In this document: piece by piece, positions 42,856 through 51,918 of the stretch
Position numbering within the stretch: the stretch's first letter is position 1
How the letters are laid out: each line of letters begins with the position of its first letter
Assembly: GCA_026129335.1 (NCBI GenBank)
Contig: JAHCIH010000005.1
Span: 1 to 64,000, forward strand
DNA: 64,000 nt
Source of the DNA: Anaerolineales bacterium
GTDB lineage: Bacteria > Chloroflexota > Anaerolineae > Anaerolineales > UBA11579
Direction: 5' to 3'
Translations under genes and position numbers: made by a program
Notes under the pieces: model-generated
The model's input: the letters and a program-made list of their open reading frames with translations, nothing else
Database searches by the model: none
Told to the model about the DNA's origin: nothing

Positions 42856-45087
42856 ATGAAACCCGAGTCCAAAGAGTTTACTGCCCAAGTGGGCAACCAA
42901 ACCCTCACCTTTTCCACCGGCAAAGTGGCCGGCCTGGCCGGCGGCGCCGTCACGGCCCGCCTGGGCGATACGCTGATCCTGGCCACCGCCACCATGTCGG
43001 CCAACCCGCGCGCCGGTATCGACTTCTTCCCGCTCAGCGTGGACTACGAAGAGCGCATGTACGCCGGCGGCAAGATCCCCGGCTCGTTCTTCCGCCGCGA
43101 GGGTCGCCCCAGCGAGGGCGCCATCCTCACCGCCCGGCTCACCGACCGCCCGCTGCGCCCGCTGTTCCCCAAGGACCTGCGCAACGACGTGCAGGTGATC
43201 ATGTACGCACTCTCCGCCGACGAAGAGAACGTCATTGACATCATCGCGGTCAACGCCGCCTCCGCGGCATTGACCATCTCCGATGCCCCCTGGAACGGCC
43301 CGGTGGGTGCGGTGCGCGTGGGCCGGGTGGACGGCCAGCTGGTGATCAACCCGACCTACTCGGAACTCAAAGAGTCCGACCTGGACCTGCGCGTGGCCGG
43401 CACTCGCGACGCCATCCTGATGGTGGAATGCGGCGCCAGCGAGGTGGATGAAGACACCATGGTGGCCGCGCTGGAAGCCGGCCACAAGGCGATCCAGCCG
43501 CTGATCGATATGCAGCTGGAAATGGCCCAGACGGTCGGCAAGCCGAAGCGCGAGTACCAGAGCTTCAAAGTGGCCGATGAGTTGAAGAGCAAGGTGCTGG
43601 AACGCACCCAGGCCGAGTTGGAGCAGATCTTCAGCCAATCGCTGGGCAAGGCCGAGCAATACGCCGCCATCGACGCGCTGCGCGATACGGTGGTGGCCGA
43701 GTTGGCCGGCGACGACGCCGAGCTAGCCGGCCAGGTCAAAGAGGCATACGGCTCCGCCGAAAAGGCAGTAGTGCGCGGGCGCATCCTCAACCAGGGCATC
43801 CGCCCTGATGGGCGCAAGCCCACCGAGATCCGCCCGATCTGGTGCGAGGTGGACTACAGCCCCCGGGCGCACGGCTCCGGCCTGTTCACCCGCGGCGAAA
43901 CGCAGGTGCTCACCCTGGCCACGCTGGGCACGCCCCGCGAGGCGCAGGAGTTGGATACCCTGACGCCGATCAAAGAAAAGCGCTACATGCACCACTACAA
44001 CTTCCCGCCGTTCTCCACCGGCGAGGCACGGCCGCTGCGCGGCTCCTCGCGGCGCGAGATCGGCCACGGCGCGCTGGCCGAGCGCGCCTTGGTGGCGGTG
44101 CTCCCGACTGAGAAAGAGTTCCCCTACACCCTGCGTCTGGTTTCCGAGTGCCTGTCCTCGAACGGCTCCACTTCGATGGGCTCGGTGTGCGCCTCCACCC
44201 TGGCGCTCATGGACACCGGCGTGCCGATCAAGGCGCCCGTCTCCGGCATCGCCATGGGCCTGATCACCGACGGCGACAAGTACCAGATCCTCAGCGATAT
44301 CCAGGGCATCGAAGACCATTTGGGCGACATGGACTTCAAGGTCGCCGGTACCGACAAGGGTATCACCGCCCTGCAGATGGACATCAAGATCTCCGGCCTG
44401 ACCACACAGATGATGGCCGAGGCGCTGCAGCAGGCCAAGGCCGGGCGCAAGCACATCCTCGACAAGATGCTGGAAGTGCTGCCCGTCCCGCGGCCGGACC
44501 TGAAACCGCACGCCCCGCGGATCACCACGGTGATGGTGCCGGTGGAGAAGATCGGCGCGGTGATTGGCCCCGGCGGCAAGATGATCCGGGCCATCCAGGA
44601 AGAGAGCGGCGCCAAGATCGACATCGACGACGACGGCACCGTGTTCATCGCCTCGGACAACGCCGAAGCGGCGCAGATCGCCCGTGAGCGCATCGAGGCG
44701 CTGACCGAGACGCCCGAGATCGGGCGCATCTACACTGGCAAGGTGGTGCGCATCACCGACTTTGGCGCCTTCATCGAGATCATGCCCGGCACGGATGGCC
44801 TGGTGCATATCTCGCAGCTGGACAGCGGCCACGTGGAAAGCGTGGAAAGTGTGGTGCAGATGGGCGACGAAGTGAGTGTGATGATCACCGATATCGACCC
44901 CAGCGGCAAGATCCGGCTCAGCCGCCAGGCGGTGCTGGAAGGCTGGACGGCCGAGGAAGCCCGCGAGAAGGACAAGGGCGGGCGGCCCGGCGGAGGCGGC
45001 GGAGGTGGCCGCGGCGGCGACCGGCGCGGCGGTGGGGGTGGCCGCGATCGGGGCGATCGCGGCGGTGGTTTCCGCGGCCGGCGCTAG
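42856..45087 (+). CDS. pnp: Polyribonucleotide nucleotidyltransferase (PNPase)
   Basis: PNPase degrades RNA 3' to 5' with phosphate. The 743-residue protein has two RNase PH-like cores ([20 protein letters not shown] in the first, [14 protein letters not shown] in the second), a KH domain ([20 protein letters not shown]) and an S1 domain ([20 protein letters not shown]). The last 35 residues are rich in glycine and arginine, which likely adds RNA affinity. TAGGAG precedes the ATG. Confidence 0.97.
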   Translation: MKPESKEFTAQVGNQTLTFSTGKVAGLAGGAVTARLGDTLILATATMSANPRAGIDFFPLSVDYEERMYAGGKIPGSFFRREGRPSEGAILTARLTDRPLRPLFPKDLRNDVQVIMYALSADEENVIDIIAVNAASAALTISDAPWNGPVGAVRVGRVDGQLVINPTYSELKESDLDLRVAGTRDAILMVECGASEVDEDTMVAALEAGHKAIQPLIDMQLEMAQTVGKPKREYQSFKVADELKSKVLERTQAELEQIFSQSLGKAEQYAAIDALRDTVVAELAGDDAELAGQVKEAYGSAEKAVVRGRILNQGIRPDGRKPTEIRPIWCEVDYSPRAHGSGLFTRGETQVLTLATLGTPREAQELDTLTPIKEKRYMHHYNFPPFSTGEARPLRGSSRREIGHGALAERALVAVLPTEKEFPYTLRLVSECLSSNGSTSMGSVCASTLALMDTGVPIKAPVSGIAMGLITDGDKYQILSDIQGIEDHLGDMDFKVAGTDKGITALQMDIKISGLTTQMMAEALQQAKAGRKHILDKMLEVLPVPRPDLKPHAPRITTVMVPVEKIGAVIGPGGKMIRAIQEESGAKIDIDDDGTVFIASDNAEAAQIARERIEALTETPEIGRIYTGKVVRITDFGAFIEIMPGTDGLVHISQLDSGHVESVESVVQMGDEVSVMITDIDPSGKIRLSRQAVLEGWTAEEAREKDKGGRPGGGGGGGRGGDRRGGGGGRDRGDRGGGFRGRR

Positions 45088-45108
45088 GCTATCCAAGATT
45101 CCAAAAAG

Positions 45109-45142
45109 ACAAAGGACGGGCAGACTGCCCGTCCTTTTTTTG
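45109..45142 (+). terminator. Terminator of pnp
   Basis: GGACGGGC and GCCCGTCC (45114-45121 with 45127-45134) form a strong stem followed by seven T, 22 nt after the pnp stop. Confidence 0.92.
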
Positions 45143-45162
45143 TGCGCAAAGGTATAGACCTA

Positions 45163-45190
45163 AAGGATCCTTCGCTTCGCTAAGGATGAA
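45163..45190. repeat. Dispersed repeat, GGATCCTTCGCTTCGCT family, copy 2
   Basis: AAGGATCCTTCGCTTCGCT followed by AAGGATGAA repeats the element seen at 8316-8342. It lies in the 150-nt gap between pnp and the regulator gene, after the terminator; nothing else was recognised in that gap. Confidence 0.6.
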
Positions 45191-45237
45191 GAAGGCTTCT
45201 AGCGGGCTCAAGTTGCCGATGCGGGGATGAGCGGGCT

Positions 45238-45843
45238 TCAGAAGCAGACCGCGCGGGTTTGTGCTGGTTGAAAGTTTGTGGGGCGGGCACTTTTTGTGGC
45301 GTTTGTGCTGCTTGACAGTTCAGGCGAATGTTCAAGATGCTGGGTGCCGGTTCCGTGCTCAGCCTGATGCATCAACTCTTCCAAAAACATGTCAATGGCG
45401 TGGCAGTCTTGAGGAGACAAGGGAGCCTCCACAGAAAAATAGTGCTGGCCGCGGGGAAGCAAAAGTTTGATGACCAGCCCTTTGGCGATGAGTTCGGACA
45501 AGGTATGGTGCAGGTTGCCGCGGTCGCGAGCAAGGAGTTGAGCCAACCTAGTAAGTGAAAGAACGCCATGTGCGCGCAGGGTCCATAGAGCTTCTCGCTG
45601 GCGAGGTGAGAGGCCGGGAATTTGTGAGACGTGATAAGCGATGTGAAAGTGAGTTCGCAAAGTTTGAAGTTCGTCCGATGGCAGTTTGGCGAAGACGGCA
45701 CGCAAGGCTTGTTCCGGATCCGAAGCGACCACCGATTGAAACGAGAGAAAGCCCGCCAGCCGCGGCCAAGGGTTAGGCAGATGGCGCAGGTGCTGGCTGG
45801 GAAAGCCTTGAAAAATGGCGTAGAGCAGTTGGCTGGAGATCAT
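45238..45843 (-). CDS. Winged-helix (MarR-like) DNA-binding protein
   Basis: The 201-residue protein has a helix-turn-helix domain at about residues 85-160 (SPRQREALWTLRAHGVLSLTRLAQLLARDRGNLHHTLSELIAKGLV), resembling MarR-like or generic winged-helix regulators. The N-terminal 70 residues and the serine/threonine-rich tail have no clear match. TATAGT ends 6 nt before ATG 45843, suggesting a leaderless mRNA. It is divergent from the glycosidase lipoprotein gene and might regulate it. Confidence 0.6.
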   Translation of the reverse strand: MISSQLLYAIFQGFPSQHLRHLPNPWPRLAGFLSFQSVVASDPEQALRAVFAKLPSDELQTLRTHFHIAYHVSQIPGLSPRQREALWTLRAHGVLSLTRLAQLLARDRGNLHHTLSELIAKGLVIKLLLPRGQHYFSVEAPLSPQDCHAIDMFLEELMHQAEHGTGTQHLEHSPELSSSTNATKSARPTNFQPAQTRAVCF

Positions 45844-45932
45844 GGCGACACTATACAGGCGATCAGACGCGTGGTGTGGAACTGGTGGATCGCGTCAAGT
45901 GGGTGGCTGCAAGGTTAGCAGCGGGTGGGTAC

Positions 45933-45938
45933 TATATA
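45933..45938 (+). promoter_or_regulatory. -10 box of the glycosidase lipoprotein gene
   Basis: TATACT would start RNA near 45945, about 20 nt before ATG 45965. The -35 is not clear. Confidence 0.4.
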
Positions 45939-45964
45939 CTTAAGTCAGGCGGTAGAAGTATCTA

Positions 45965-48256
45965 ATGCGATCTTTATACGGTTTTGGTCTTTGTCTTTTG
46001 GCGCTGGTATTGGCTGCCTGTTCGCCGGGCGGGGCAGATAACCAGCCTGGTACGCAAACCGCTGGGGCTGACGCCATAGCCAGGCAACCTTTGGATGTGC
46101 CCCAGATAGAGATACGGGTGGTGGAGGGGCACGGGGAATTCTACAACTCACGCAGCGGCGAGACTTTTGTGCCGCGCGGGGTCAACTATGTCGACTTCTA
46201 CCGGGCCGAGCACGGCGGCTACGAAGACCGCGTTATGGCCACCAATATCTACGACCCGCACAGGGTACGTACAGCTTTCGCACACCTGGCGCAGCACGGC
46301 TACAACACAGTACGCATATTTTTCGACACCTGCGGCAGCGGGCCTTTTTGCATCGGTAACCCTGCAGGCAGCGGCTTGAATCCAGCGTATCTCGATAATA
46401 TGGTCGACCTGATGCATATTGCGGGCGAAGAAGGCATTTACATTATTTTCACCGCCAACTCGGTGCCGGAGAATGGCGGCTACTGGGCTTATTTTGACCA
46501 GCAAATTTATTCGGCAGACCAGCGCTTCGGGTTTGAAGACTATCGCAATGCGGATTGGCTGCACCCGGCGGGCCTCGAGATCAAGCGCCGCTTCTGGCAG
46601 GATCTGATGGCAGGGATGGCGGAACGCGACGCGCCCTTCGAAGTGATGCTGGGCTGGCAGTTGACCAATGAGCTTTGGCTCTGGAAGGACGTGCCGCCGC
46701 TTTCATTGGCTGAAGGCCATGTCACGATTTCCAACGGGAACAGCTACGACATGGCCGACGAGGTACAAAAGCGCCAGATGGTGGTGGATGGCGTGCTCTT
46801 CTATATCGACGAGGTGGCCGCGATCATCAAGAACCACGACCCCGACGGGTTGGTGACCGTGGGTTTCTTCGCCCCGCAGTTCCCCAACCCCACCGGTATT
46901 GGCGGTGACTGGTACGTGGACACGGCCCCGCTGATCGAAAGCGAGGCGGTGGACTTTTGGGATTTCCATGCCTATTACGACACCGACCTGAGCGTGGAAC
47001 AGCAGGCCGAGAATTTCGGCATGCTGGGTTATGAAAAGAAACCGGTGATCATGGGCGAGACCGGTTCCGGCCATGCCATCTTTCCCTCGGCCTTTACGGC
47101 GCTGAGCATCGGGCTGCAGTACATCGCCGATTCCTGCGCAGTGGGCTTTGACGGCTGGCTGCACTGGGGCTACTACCCCTGGCCGGACGATCTGGATGGC
47201 AAGCCCTGGACAGTGCTTGAAGAAGATCAGCTGATGCTGAAGGCCATGTCGCCTGCCGAGCAACCGGACCCCTGCGTGGTGCCGCCGCAGGAGCAGGCCA
47301 ACGTGGCCCTGGGGCGGGCTGTGCAATCCTCCAGCCAATTGGCGGAGAACCCGGCCCGCGCAGCCGTTGACGGCGGAAGCACCCCGTGGAACGCCGGCAA
47401 TTATCCGCCGCAATGGATCGAGGTGACGCTGGATGAAGCGACCACCATCCAGCAGGTAGGCATGAGCATCGAGCAGTGGCCGCCTGGCAATACGCGCCAC
47501 CAGGTCTGGGCCAGGCTGGAAAGCGGCGCGCAAGTGCTGGTAGCCGAGTTCTATGGGTTCACCAGTATTGATGGGCGGCTGGTCTACCGGCTGCCCATCC
47601 CGCTGGCGGGAGTGAGCGCGGTGCGCATCCTGACGCTGGAAAGCCCGGCCTGGGTCGCTTGGCGGGAGATCGAAGTAGTCTCCGCGCCTGCGCCAGAGGC
47701 AGGCGCCTGCATAGGCCGCGCCCAGGGTACGGTCGCACTCCACCGCTGGCCAGGAGGTGAGCAGCCAAGGGTCTCGCAGCTGAGCGCAGGGCAGTTGGCC
47801 TATTTGGATGGGCGTTTCAGTGCGGCGGACGGCAGCCAGTGGCTGCGTGCCGGCGCCGGTTTGTGGGTCGCGGCTGAAGACGTGGGGCTTTCGGGTGATT
47901 GCGAGTCGAGCTTGCTTAGCGGCCAGCCGCTGCCGCGGATGGCAGCGGTGACCTTTGAAGTGCAGGCGCCAGCCGGTTCCGGTCCGGAAATTTTCATGGG
48001 CGGAGATCTGCAGCACCCCGGTATCCCGACATGGACGCCGTGGAGTGTGCTGCTGCAGCCCAGCGGCAGCGTCTACCGGGTGACGGTGGACCTGCCGGTT
48101 GGGCAGGAGATACGCTATGCCTACAATCTGGGCAGCTGGGACCGCGTTGAGCGCGGCGTGAATTGCGCCGAGACAGACGCACGCACTTTGCTGATCGAAG
48201 ACGGCCCCATGCTGGTTGAAGATGCGGTGCAGAGCTGGCTGGGGCCAGACTGCTAG
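45965..48256 (+). CDS. Lipoprotein glycoside hydrolase (GH5-like) with discoidin, SH3-like and starch-binding-like domains
   Basis: The 763-residue protein begins with a lipoprotein signal ending LAAC (Cys19). Residues about 55-420 form a (beta/alpha)8 glycosidase: YNTVRIFFDTCG, the acid/base glutamate in WQLTNELWLW (about residue 236) and a probable nucleophile in IMGETGSG (about 364). A discoidin/F5-8C-like domain follows at about 440-570, then an SH3-like part and a C-terminal domain resembling CBM20 (residues 660-763). The enzyme is cell-surface bound and acts on a beta-glucan or mannan; the exact substrate is unknown. Confidence 0.75.
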   Translation: MRSLYGFGLCLLALVLAACSPGGADNQPGTQTAGADAIARQPLDVPQIEIRVVEGHGEFYNSRSGETFVPRGVNYVDFYRAEHGGYEDRVMATNIYDPHRVRTAFAHLAQHGYNTVRIFFDTCGSGPFCIGNPAGSGLNPAYLDNMVDLMHIAGEEGIYIIFTANSVPENGGYWAYFDQQIYSADQRFGFEDYRNADWLHPAGLEIKRRFWQDLMAGMAERDAPFEVMLGWQLTNELWLWKDVPPLSLAEGHVTISNGNSYDMADEVQKRQMVVDGVLFYIDEVAAIIKNHDPDGLVTVGFFAPQFPNPTGIGGDWYVDTAPLIESEAVDFWDFHAYYDTDLSVEQQAENFGMLGYEKKPVIMGETGSGHAIFPSAFTALSIGLQYIADSCAVGFDGWLHWGYYPWPDDLDGKPWTVLEEDQLMLKAMSPAEQPDPCVVPPQEQANVALGRAVQSSSQLAENPARAAVDGGSTPWNAGNYPPQWIEVTLDEATTIQQVGMSIEQWPPGNTRHQVWARLESGAQVLVAEFYGFTSIDGRLVYRLPIPLAGVSAVRILTLESPAWVAWREIEVVSAPAPEAGACIGRAQGTVALHRWPGGEQPRVSQLSAGQLAYLDGRFSAADGSQWLRAGAGLWVAAEDVGLSGDCESSLLSGQPLPRMAAVTFEVQAPAGSGPEIFMGGDLQHPGIPTWTPWSVLLQPSGSVYRVTVDLPVGQEIRYAYNLGSWDRVERGVNCAETDARTLLIEDGPMLVEDAVQSWLGPDC

Positions 48257-48311
48257 CCAGGCAAGCTGCGACTGGGAGACCGCGGCGGAACAGCGCTTTG
48301 CAAGCTTGCGC

Positions 48312-48380
48312 GGAGATTGCTTCGTCCGCTATGCTGCAAGGTATTTCATGCCTTGCAGCGTGTGCTCCTCGCAATGACGG
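48312..48380. repeat. Dispersed repeat, GCAATGAC family, copy 3
   Basis: GGAGATTGCTTCGTC (48312-48326), a perfect hairpin GCTGCAAGG/CCTTGCAGC (48333-48359) and CTCCTCGCAATGACGG (48365-48380) fill the gap between the glycosidase and DHFR-like genes. It is the best preserved copy of the unit. Confidence 0.7.
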
Positions 48381-48395
48381 ATTACCGCTGAGGAA

Positions 48396-48938
48396 TCACT
48401 TCTGGTAATGAAGCGCAACCACCCCGGAACGGAAGGTTTTTGTTTCAATAAGCTTCAGCAAATGTTCCCCGCCTGCTTCGAACAAGCGCGGGCCTTTCCC
48501 GGCGATGACGGGATGTACCACAAAGCGATACTCATCGATCAGGTCCCATCCCGCAACTTGCGATGCAATGTTCAGCCCGCCAATGGAGATGCTTTTCCCG
48601 GGCTGCTGTTTTAGCTTCAAGATTTCCTCACGCATGTTTGAGCGCAGAAGAGTGGTGTTGTTCCATTCAGCGTTTTGCAGCGTTGTGGAAAAGACGATTT
48701 TGGGCATCGCATCGTAGGTGCGTGCAAATTCATTCTCTGTTTTGCTTCCCGATTGATTCACGGCGACATCGTGCCAATAGGGGTACATCAGGTCATAGGT
48801 GTTGCGGCCAAAAATTGCAACATCTGCTTCTCGCAGGTATCCGGTGAAGTACTCATGGGTTTCGTCGTCAGGGATGCCCGACTCATGGCCGCAGTAGCCA
48901 TCTATGGTGATGTTGATTGCAAAGACTACTTTTCTCAT
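48396..48938 (-). CDS. Dihydrofolate reductase family protein (RibD C-terminal-like)
   Basis: The 180-residue protein has the DHFR/RibD fold pattern: MRKVVFAINITIDGYCG at the start, READVAIFGRNTYDLM and SISIGGLNIASQV for the nucleotide-binding loop. It is not a canonical folate enzyme and the substrate is unknown. AGGAG precedes ATG 48938, which is preferred to ATG 48974. Its GC content is lower than most neighbours. Confidence 0.85.
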   Translation of the reverse strand: MRKVVFAINITIDGYCGHESGIPDDETHEYFTGYLREADVAIFGRNTYDLMYPYWHDVAVNQSGSKTENEFARTYDAMPKIVFSTTLQNAEWNNTTLLRSNMREEILKLKQQPGKSISIGGLNIASQVAGWDLIDEYRFVVHPVIAGKGPRLFEAGGEHLLKLIETKTFRSGVVALHYQK

Positions 48939-49046
48939 TTGTTGTTCTCCTGACACCGTTAGGTGGGGTTCCAACCGTCAGAAGGATTTTAGCATTATCG
49001 TTACGGGGAATCCTTTGCTCGACAAGGCTAAGCCCCTATGCGCTTG

Positions 49047-49195
49047 TCTGCACGGTGCTGCCTGTTGAACAGGCGTATTGAAAGCCCTTCGCTGCGCTCA
49101 GGCGACACGGGATTTGCATTATTGGAGATTGCTTAGCCGGGGCCAAGGTTTGCCAGGCACTCCTCGCAATGACGAGGGTTTGCACAATGACGAAA
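49047..49195. repeat. Composite direct repeat, left copy, flanking the PGN_0703-like gene
   Basis: In order it holds GTCTGCACG, a TTGAAAGCCCTTCGCTGCG element, ACACGG, GGAGATTGCTT (49124-49134), TGCCAGGCACTCCTCGCAA (49151-49169) and GAGGGTTTGCACAATGACG. The same order and much the same sequence recur at 50178-50325. Together with the rest of the 296-nt gap 48939-49234, no gene is seen here. Confidence 0.7.
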
Positions 49196-49234
49196 GTCTC
49201 CAGTCAGTATTCTAGTGGTAGAGTATTCGCGCGG

Positions 49235-50095
49235 CTACATATAGCGCCCGGTCAGATAGGCGACATAGTCTGGATGAGAAGAGACCAATTCGGCCGCCAG
49301 CCGCGAGATGAGTTGCTGGTAAGTGATGGCGCAGAAGAGGACGCCATCCGCTCGGGCGATCTCGGCGAAGGCGGCGGCCTCCTCGGCGTGGGTTAGACCT
49401 TCGGCGCCCTGCCCTTCGTAGTAGAGGTAGGCGAGGCAGAAGTTGCCGCCGTATGCCGCTCGCAGGCCAAGGATGTGCTTGACCAGTTGGGCGGCATGCA
49501 AGAACTGGAACTGCTCATCATCCGGTGACAAGGCCAGCGCCAGGCGGTGCAGGTTGGGCAGTTCAGGCCACAGTTCCGCCCTGCTGAGGTACTTGGCTTT
49601 CAGGCCTTTGCTCTCGTTGACGCGATACGCTTCGGAGAATTTGCACTCCACGGCGATTACTGGCCGTTCAAGGTCGCTCGGTTTGACGACTACATCCACA
49701 TTGGGGGCGATGCCGAAGCCTCGGCCAACTGGGTACTTCTCCTCGAAGACCACTGCGCCCGGCGCGTAGCCTTGCGGCTGCAAACCGCTTGCGGAGGCCA
49801 GCAGGTCCACCCGCCCAATTTGCCCCAAGTACTGAAACAGGTTAACGGCCAGCGCCGAGGTGGAGTGCACCGCGCGCATCTTCGCCGGCTTGTGGGGATA
49901 GTCGCCTATTTCTTTGCCGTCGCCGTTGCGGAAGCATTCCAGGGTCTCAGCGGTCAGCGGCTGAAACAGGTTGTCGGTGATGGTTGGGAAATATGCGGGC
50001 CGGCCGCGGTCTCCGCCGCGGCTGTCCACCAGCGGCAGGCCACGCCCCTGTGCCCAGGCGATTTGCCTGGCGATGATGTGCTGGTAGGTGCTCAT
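49235..50095 (-). CDS. PGN_0703-type putative restriction endonuclease (PD-(D/E)XK)
   Basis: The 286-residue protein has a PD-(D/E)XK-like core: PNVDVVV, then RPVIAVECKFSEAY, where Asp, Glu and Lys are spaced as in restriction endonucleases. HSTSALAVNLFQYL and the C-terminal half fit the family annotated as PGN_0703 putative restriction endonuclease, but no activity is known. TATAGT ends 7 nt before ATG 50095 (leaderless). It is bracketed by composite direct repeats, and no methyltransferase is next to it. Confidence 0.7.
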   Translation of the reverse strand: MSTYQHIIARQIAWAQGRGLPLVDSRGGDRGRPAYFPTITDNLFQPLTAETLECFRNGDGKEIGDYPHKPAKMRAVHSTSALAVNLFQYLGQIGRVDLLASASGLQPQGYAPGAVVFEEKYPVGRGFGIAPNVDVVVKPSDLERPVIAVECKFSEAYRVNESKGLKAKYLSRAELWPELPNLHRLALALSPDDEQFQFLHAAQLVKHILGLRAAYGGNFCLAYLYYEGQGAEGLTHAEEAAAFAEIARADGVLFCAITYQQLISRLAAELVSSHPDYVAYLTGRYM

Positions 50096-50102
50096 CGGGG
50101 TA

Positions 50103-50108
50103 ACTATA
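50103..50108 (-). promoter_or_regulatory. -10 box of the PGN_0703-like gene, probable leaderless start
   Basis: TATAGT on the minus strand ends exactly 7 nt before ATG 50095, the same spacing as at four plus-strand genes. Confidence 0.58.
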
Positions 50109-50141
50109 CTGGCTATTTTGGATCACGAAGAGAGTACAAAT

Positions 50142-50167
50142 GTAGGGCGTTGAATGCAACGCCCTAC
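50142..50167. repeat. Palindrome, GTAGGGCG family, copy 2
   Basis: GTAGGGCGTTG and CAACGCCCTAC form a perfect 11-bp inverted repeat with loop AATG. On the plus strand seven T follow after GCG, so it could also act as a terminator. Confidence 0.75.
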
Positions 50168-50177
50168 GCGTTTTTTT

Positions 50178-50325
50178 GTCTGCACGATGTCAGCGAGTGT
50201 TTGCTGAACAAGCACATTGAAAGCCCTTCGCTGCGCTCAGGGCGACACGGTTAGAGCTCAGATTGATTCGACGGCCTGGCCTCTGCCAGGTGCTCCTAGC
50301 AATTACGAGGGTTTCCGCAATGAGG
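50178..50325. repeat. Composite direct repeat, right copy, flanking the PGN_0703-like gene
   Basis: It repeats the left copy at 49047-49195 in the same orientation: GTCTGCACG, TTGAAAGCCCTTCGCTGCG, ACACGG, AGATTGATTCG (50260), TGCCAGGTGCTCCTAGCAA and GAGGGTTTCCGCAATGA. The 281-nt gap 50096-50376 contains this copy and two GTAGGG palindromes, but no gene. Confidence 0.7.
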
Positions 50326-50339
50326 GTTGCGCCTTGTTG

Positions 50340-50367
50340 GTAGGGGCGGCTTGCAAGCCGCCCCTAC
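50340..50367. repeat. Palindrome, GTAGGGCG family, copy 3
   Basis: A perfect 28-nt palindrome with outer arms GTAGGGGCGGC/GCCGCCCCTAC lies 10 nt from the murE stop. It may end the murE transcript by forming a strong stem, although no U-run is present on the minus strand. Confidence 0.75.
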
Positions 50368-50376
50368 GCGGAATGG

Positions 50377-51915
50377 TCAGCCACTCGTTGGCAGGCGGGG
50401 CATTTCCGGGCCGGGGACGCCGAGCAACTCAGCCAGCGCGGCGCGCATGGCCACGCGGTCGTCCCAGGGATACTCGGTCTCGCCGAAGCACATCGACTGC
50501 TCGTGGCCTTTGCCCAGCACCATCACCAGGTCGCCGGGCTTGGCCTGCAGCAGGGCGAAGGAGATCGCCGCGCCGCGGTCGGGCACGCGGAAGAAGCTTT
50601 TGCCTTCCACGCCGCCCTTGTGCCGCGCGCCGGCGGCCATCTCCTCGAGGATATCGTCGAGCGACTCGGTGCGCGGGTCCTCGGCGGTGAGCACACTGAT
50701 GTCGGCCAGCTCGGCGGAGGACTCGGCCATCATGCGTCGCTTGGCCTTGTCGCGCAGACCGGCCGAGCCAAAGACGGCGATGACTTTGCCGCTGGTCAGC
50801 TGGCGGCCCGCCTGCAGGGCGGCGATCAGAGCGAACGGCGTGTGGGCGAAGTCCACGATGGCAGTGAAATCCTGGCCCATCTCGATGCGCTCCATGCGGC
50901 CGGGCACACCCTGCAGGGCGGCGATGCCCTCCTGGGCTGCTTCGGGCGACACGCCCAGGCCGATTACGGTGCTGCCGATGGCGGCCAGGGCGTTGGACAC
51001 GTTGTAGGCGCCGAACATGCGCGTGCGCACCGGGAAGCGCAGGCCGCCCGGCCCTTCGGCGGTGAAGCGCAGGTCGTCCGGCTGGTTGACCACGTCCACC
51101 GCGCGCAGCTGCGCCTCGGGGTGCAGGCCATAAGAGAGCTGGGCCGCCTGCACGCGAGCGGCGAGACCCTCATACGAGCGGTCGTCACGGTTGAGCACCG
51201 CCAGGCGCCCCACCGGGCGGGCTTTGTCCGCCGGCTGGTTCAGGCCCTCAAACAATAGCGCCTTGGCGTCGAAATAGGCCTCGTAGGTGCCGTGGTCGTT
51301 GAGGTGCTCGTGGGTGATGTTGGTGACCGCGGCGATGTCGAACTCCTCGGGCCGGGCGCCGCGGCGCTGGGCGAGGCCAATGGAGGTCATCTCGAGCACG
51401 GCATGGCTCAGGCCGGCATCGGCCATCTGGCGCAGGTAGCGCTGGGTGTCGAAGGCCTCCGGCGTGGTTACGTGGAAGCCGGTATCCAGCACCTGCTCTC
51501 CGATCTGGGCGTTGACCGTGGAGATCATGCCCGTGGCAAAGCCAGCGGCCTGCAGGATGTGATAGATGAAATTGGCCGTGGTCGTCTTGCCGTCGGAGCC
51601 GGTGACGCCGATCATGGTCAGCTCGCGGGCCGGGTATCCGTAGAAGGCGGCGGATGCCGCCGCCAGGGCTGCGCGGGCGTCGCGCACCTGGATGTGCGGG
51701 ATGTCCAGCACCACGCCGGGGCGCTCGCCCACCACGGCGAGCGCCCCGCGGGCGATGACCTCGTCGAGGAACTGGTAGCGGTCCACGCCCTGCACCACGG
51801 CGAAGAACAGGTCGCCGGGCTGCACCAGGCGCGAGTCGATGGCCAGGCCGCGCACCTCCAGCTCAGGCAGGGTTTGCGCGCTGAGACCGTCCAGCAATTG
51901 CGGCAAAGAAGGCAT
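50377..51915 (-). CDS. murE: UDP-N-acetylmuramoyl-tripeptide synthetase, MurE type
   Basis: MurE adds the third residue to the peptidoglycan stem peptide. The 512-residue protein has GVTGSDGKTTTANF as P-loop, THEHLNDHGTYEAYFDAK and a C-terminal Mur ligase domain with GKGHEQ. The residue-3 selectivity motif is EDPRTE, not the mDAP-type DNPR, so a different diamino acid such as ornithine cannot be excluded. The start lies 3 nt after the cupin stop, and the rest of the mur cluster is not here. Confidence 0.9.
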   Translation of the reverse strand: MPSLPQLLDGLSAQTLPELEVRGLAIDSRLVQPGDLFFAVVQGVDRYQFLDEVIARGALAVVGERPGVVLDIPHIQVRDARAALAAASAAFYGYPARELTMIGVTGSDGKTTTANFIYHILQAAGFATGMISTVNAQIGEQVLDTGFHVTTPEAFDTQRYLRQMADAGLSHAVLEMTSIGLAQRRGARPEEFDIAAVTNITHEHLNDHGTYEAYFDAKALLFEGLNQPADKARPVGRLAVLNRDDRSYEGLAARVQAAQLSYGLHPEAQLRAVDVVNQPDDLRFTAEGPGGLRFPVRTRMFGAYNVSNALAAIGSTVIGLGVSPEAAQEGIAALQGVPGRMERIEMGQDFTAIVDFAHTPFALIAALQAGRQLTSGKVIAVFGSAGLRDKAKRRMMAESSAELADISVLTAEDPRTESLDDILEEMAAGARHKGGVEGKSFFRVPDRGAAISFALLQAKPGDLVMVLGKGHEQSMCFGETEYPWDDRVAMRAALAELLGVPGPEMPRLPTSG

Positions 51916-51918
51916 CGG

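Noticed and set aside
43723-45096. Minus-strand open frame of 457 codons
   Set aside because: Antisense to pnp; shadow of codon bias.
39908-50095. Restriction-modification pair formed by the methyltransferase and the PGN_0703-like nuclease
   Set aside because: They are about 8 kb apart, on opposite strands, and separated by housekeeping genes such as rpsO and pnp.
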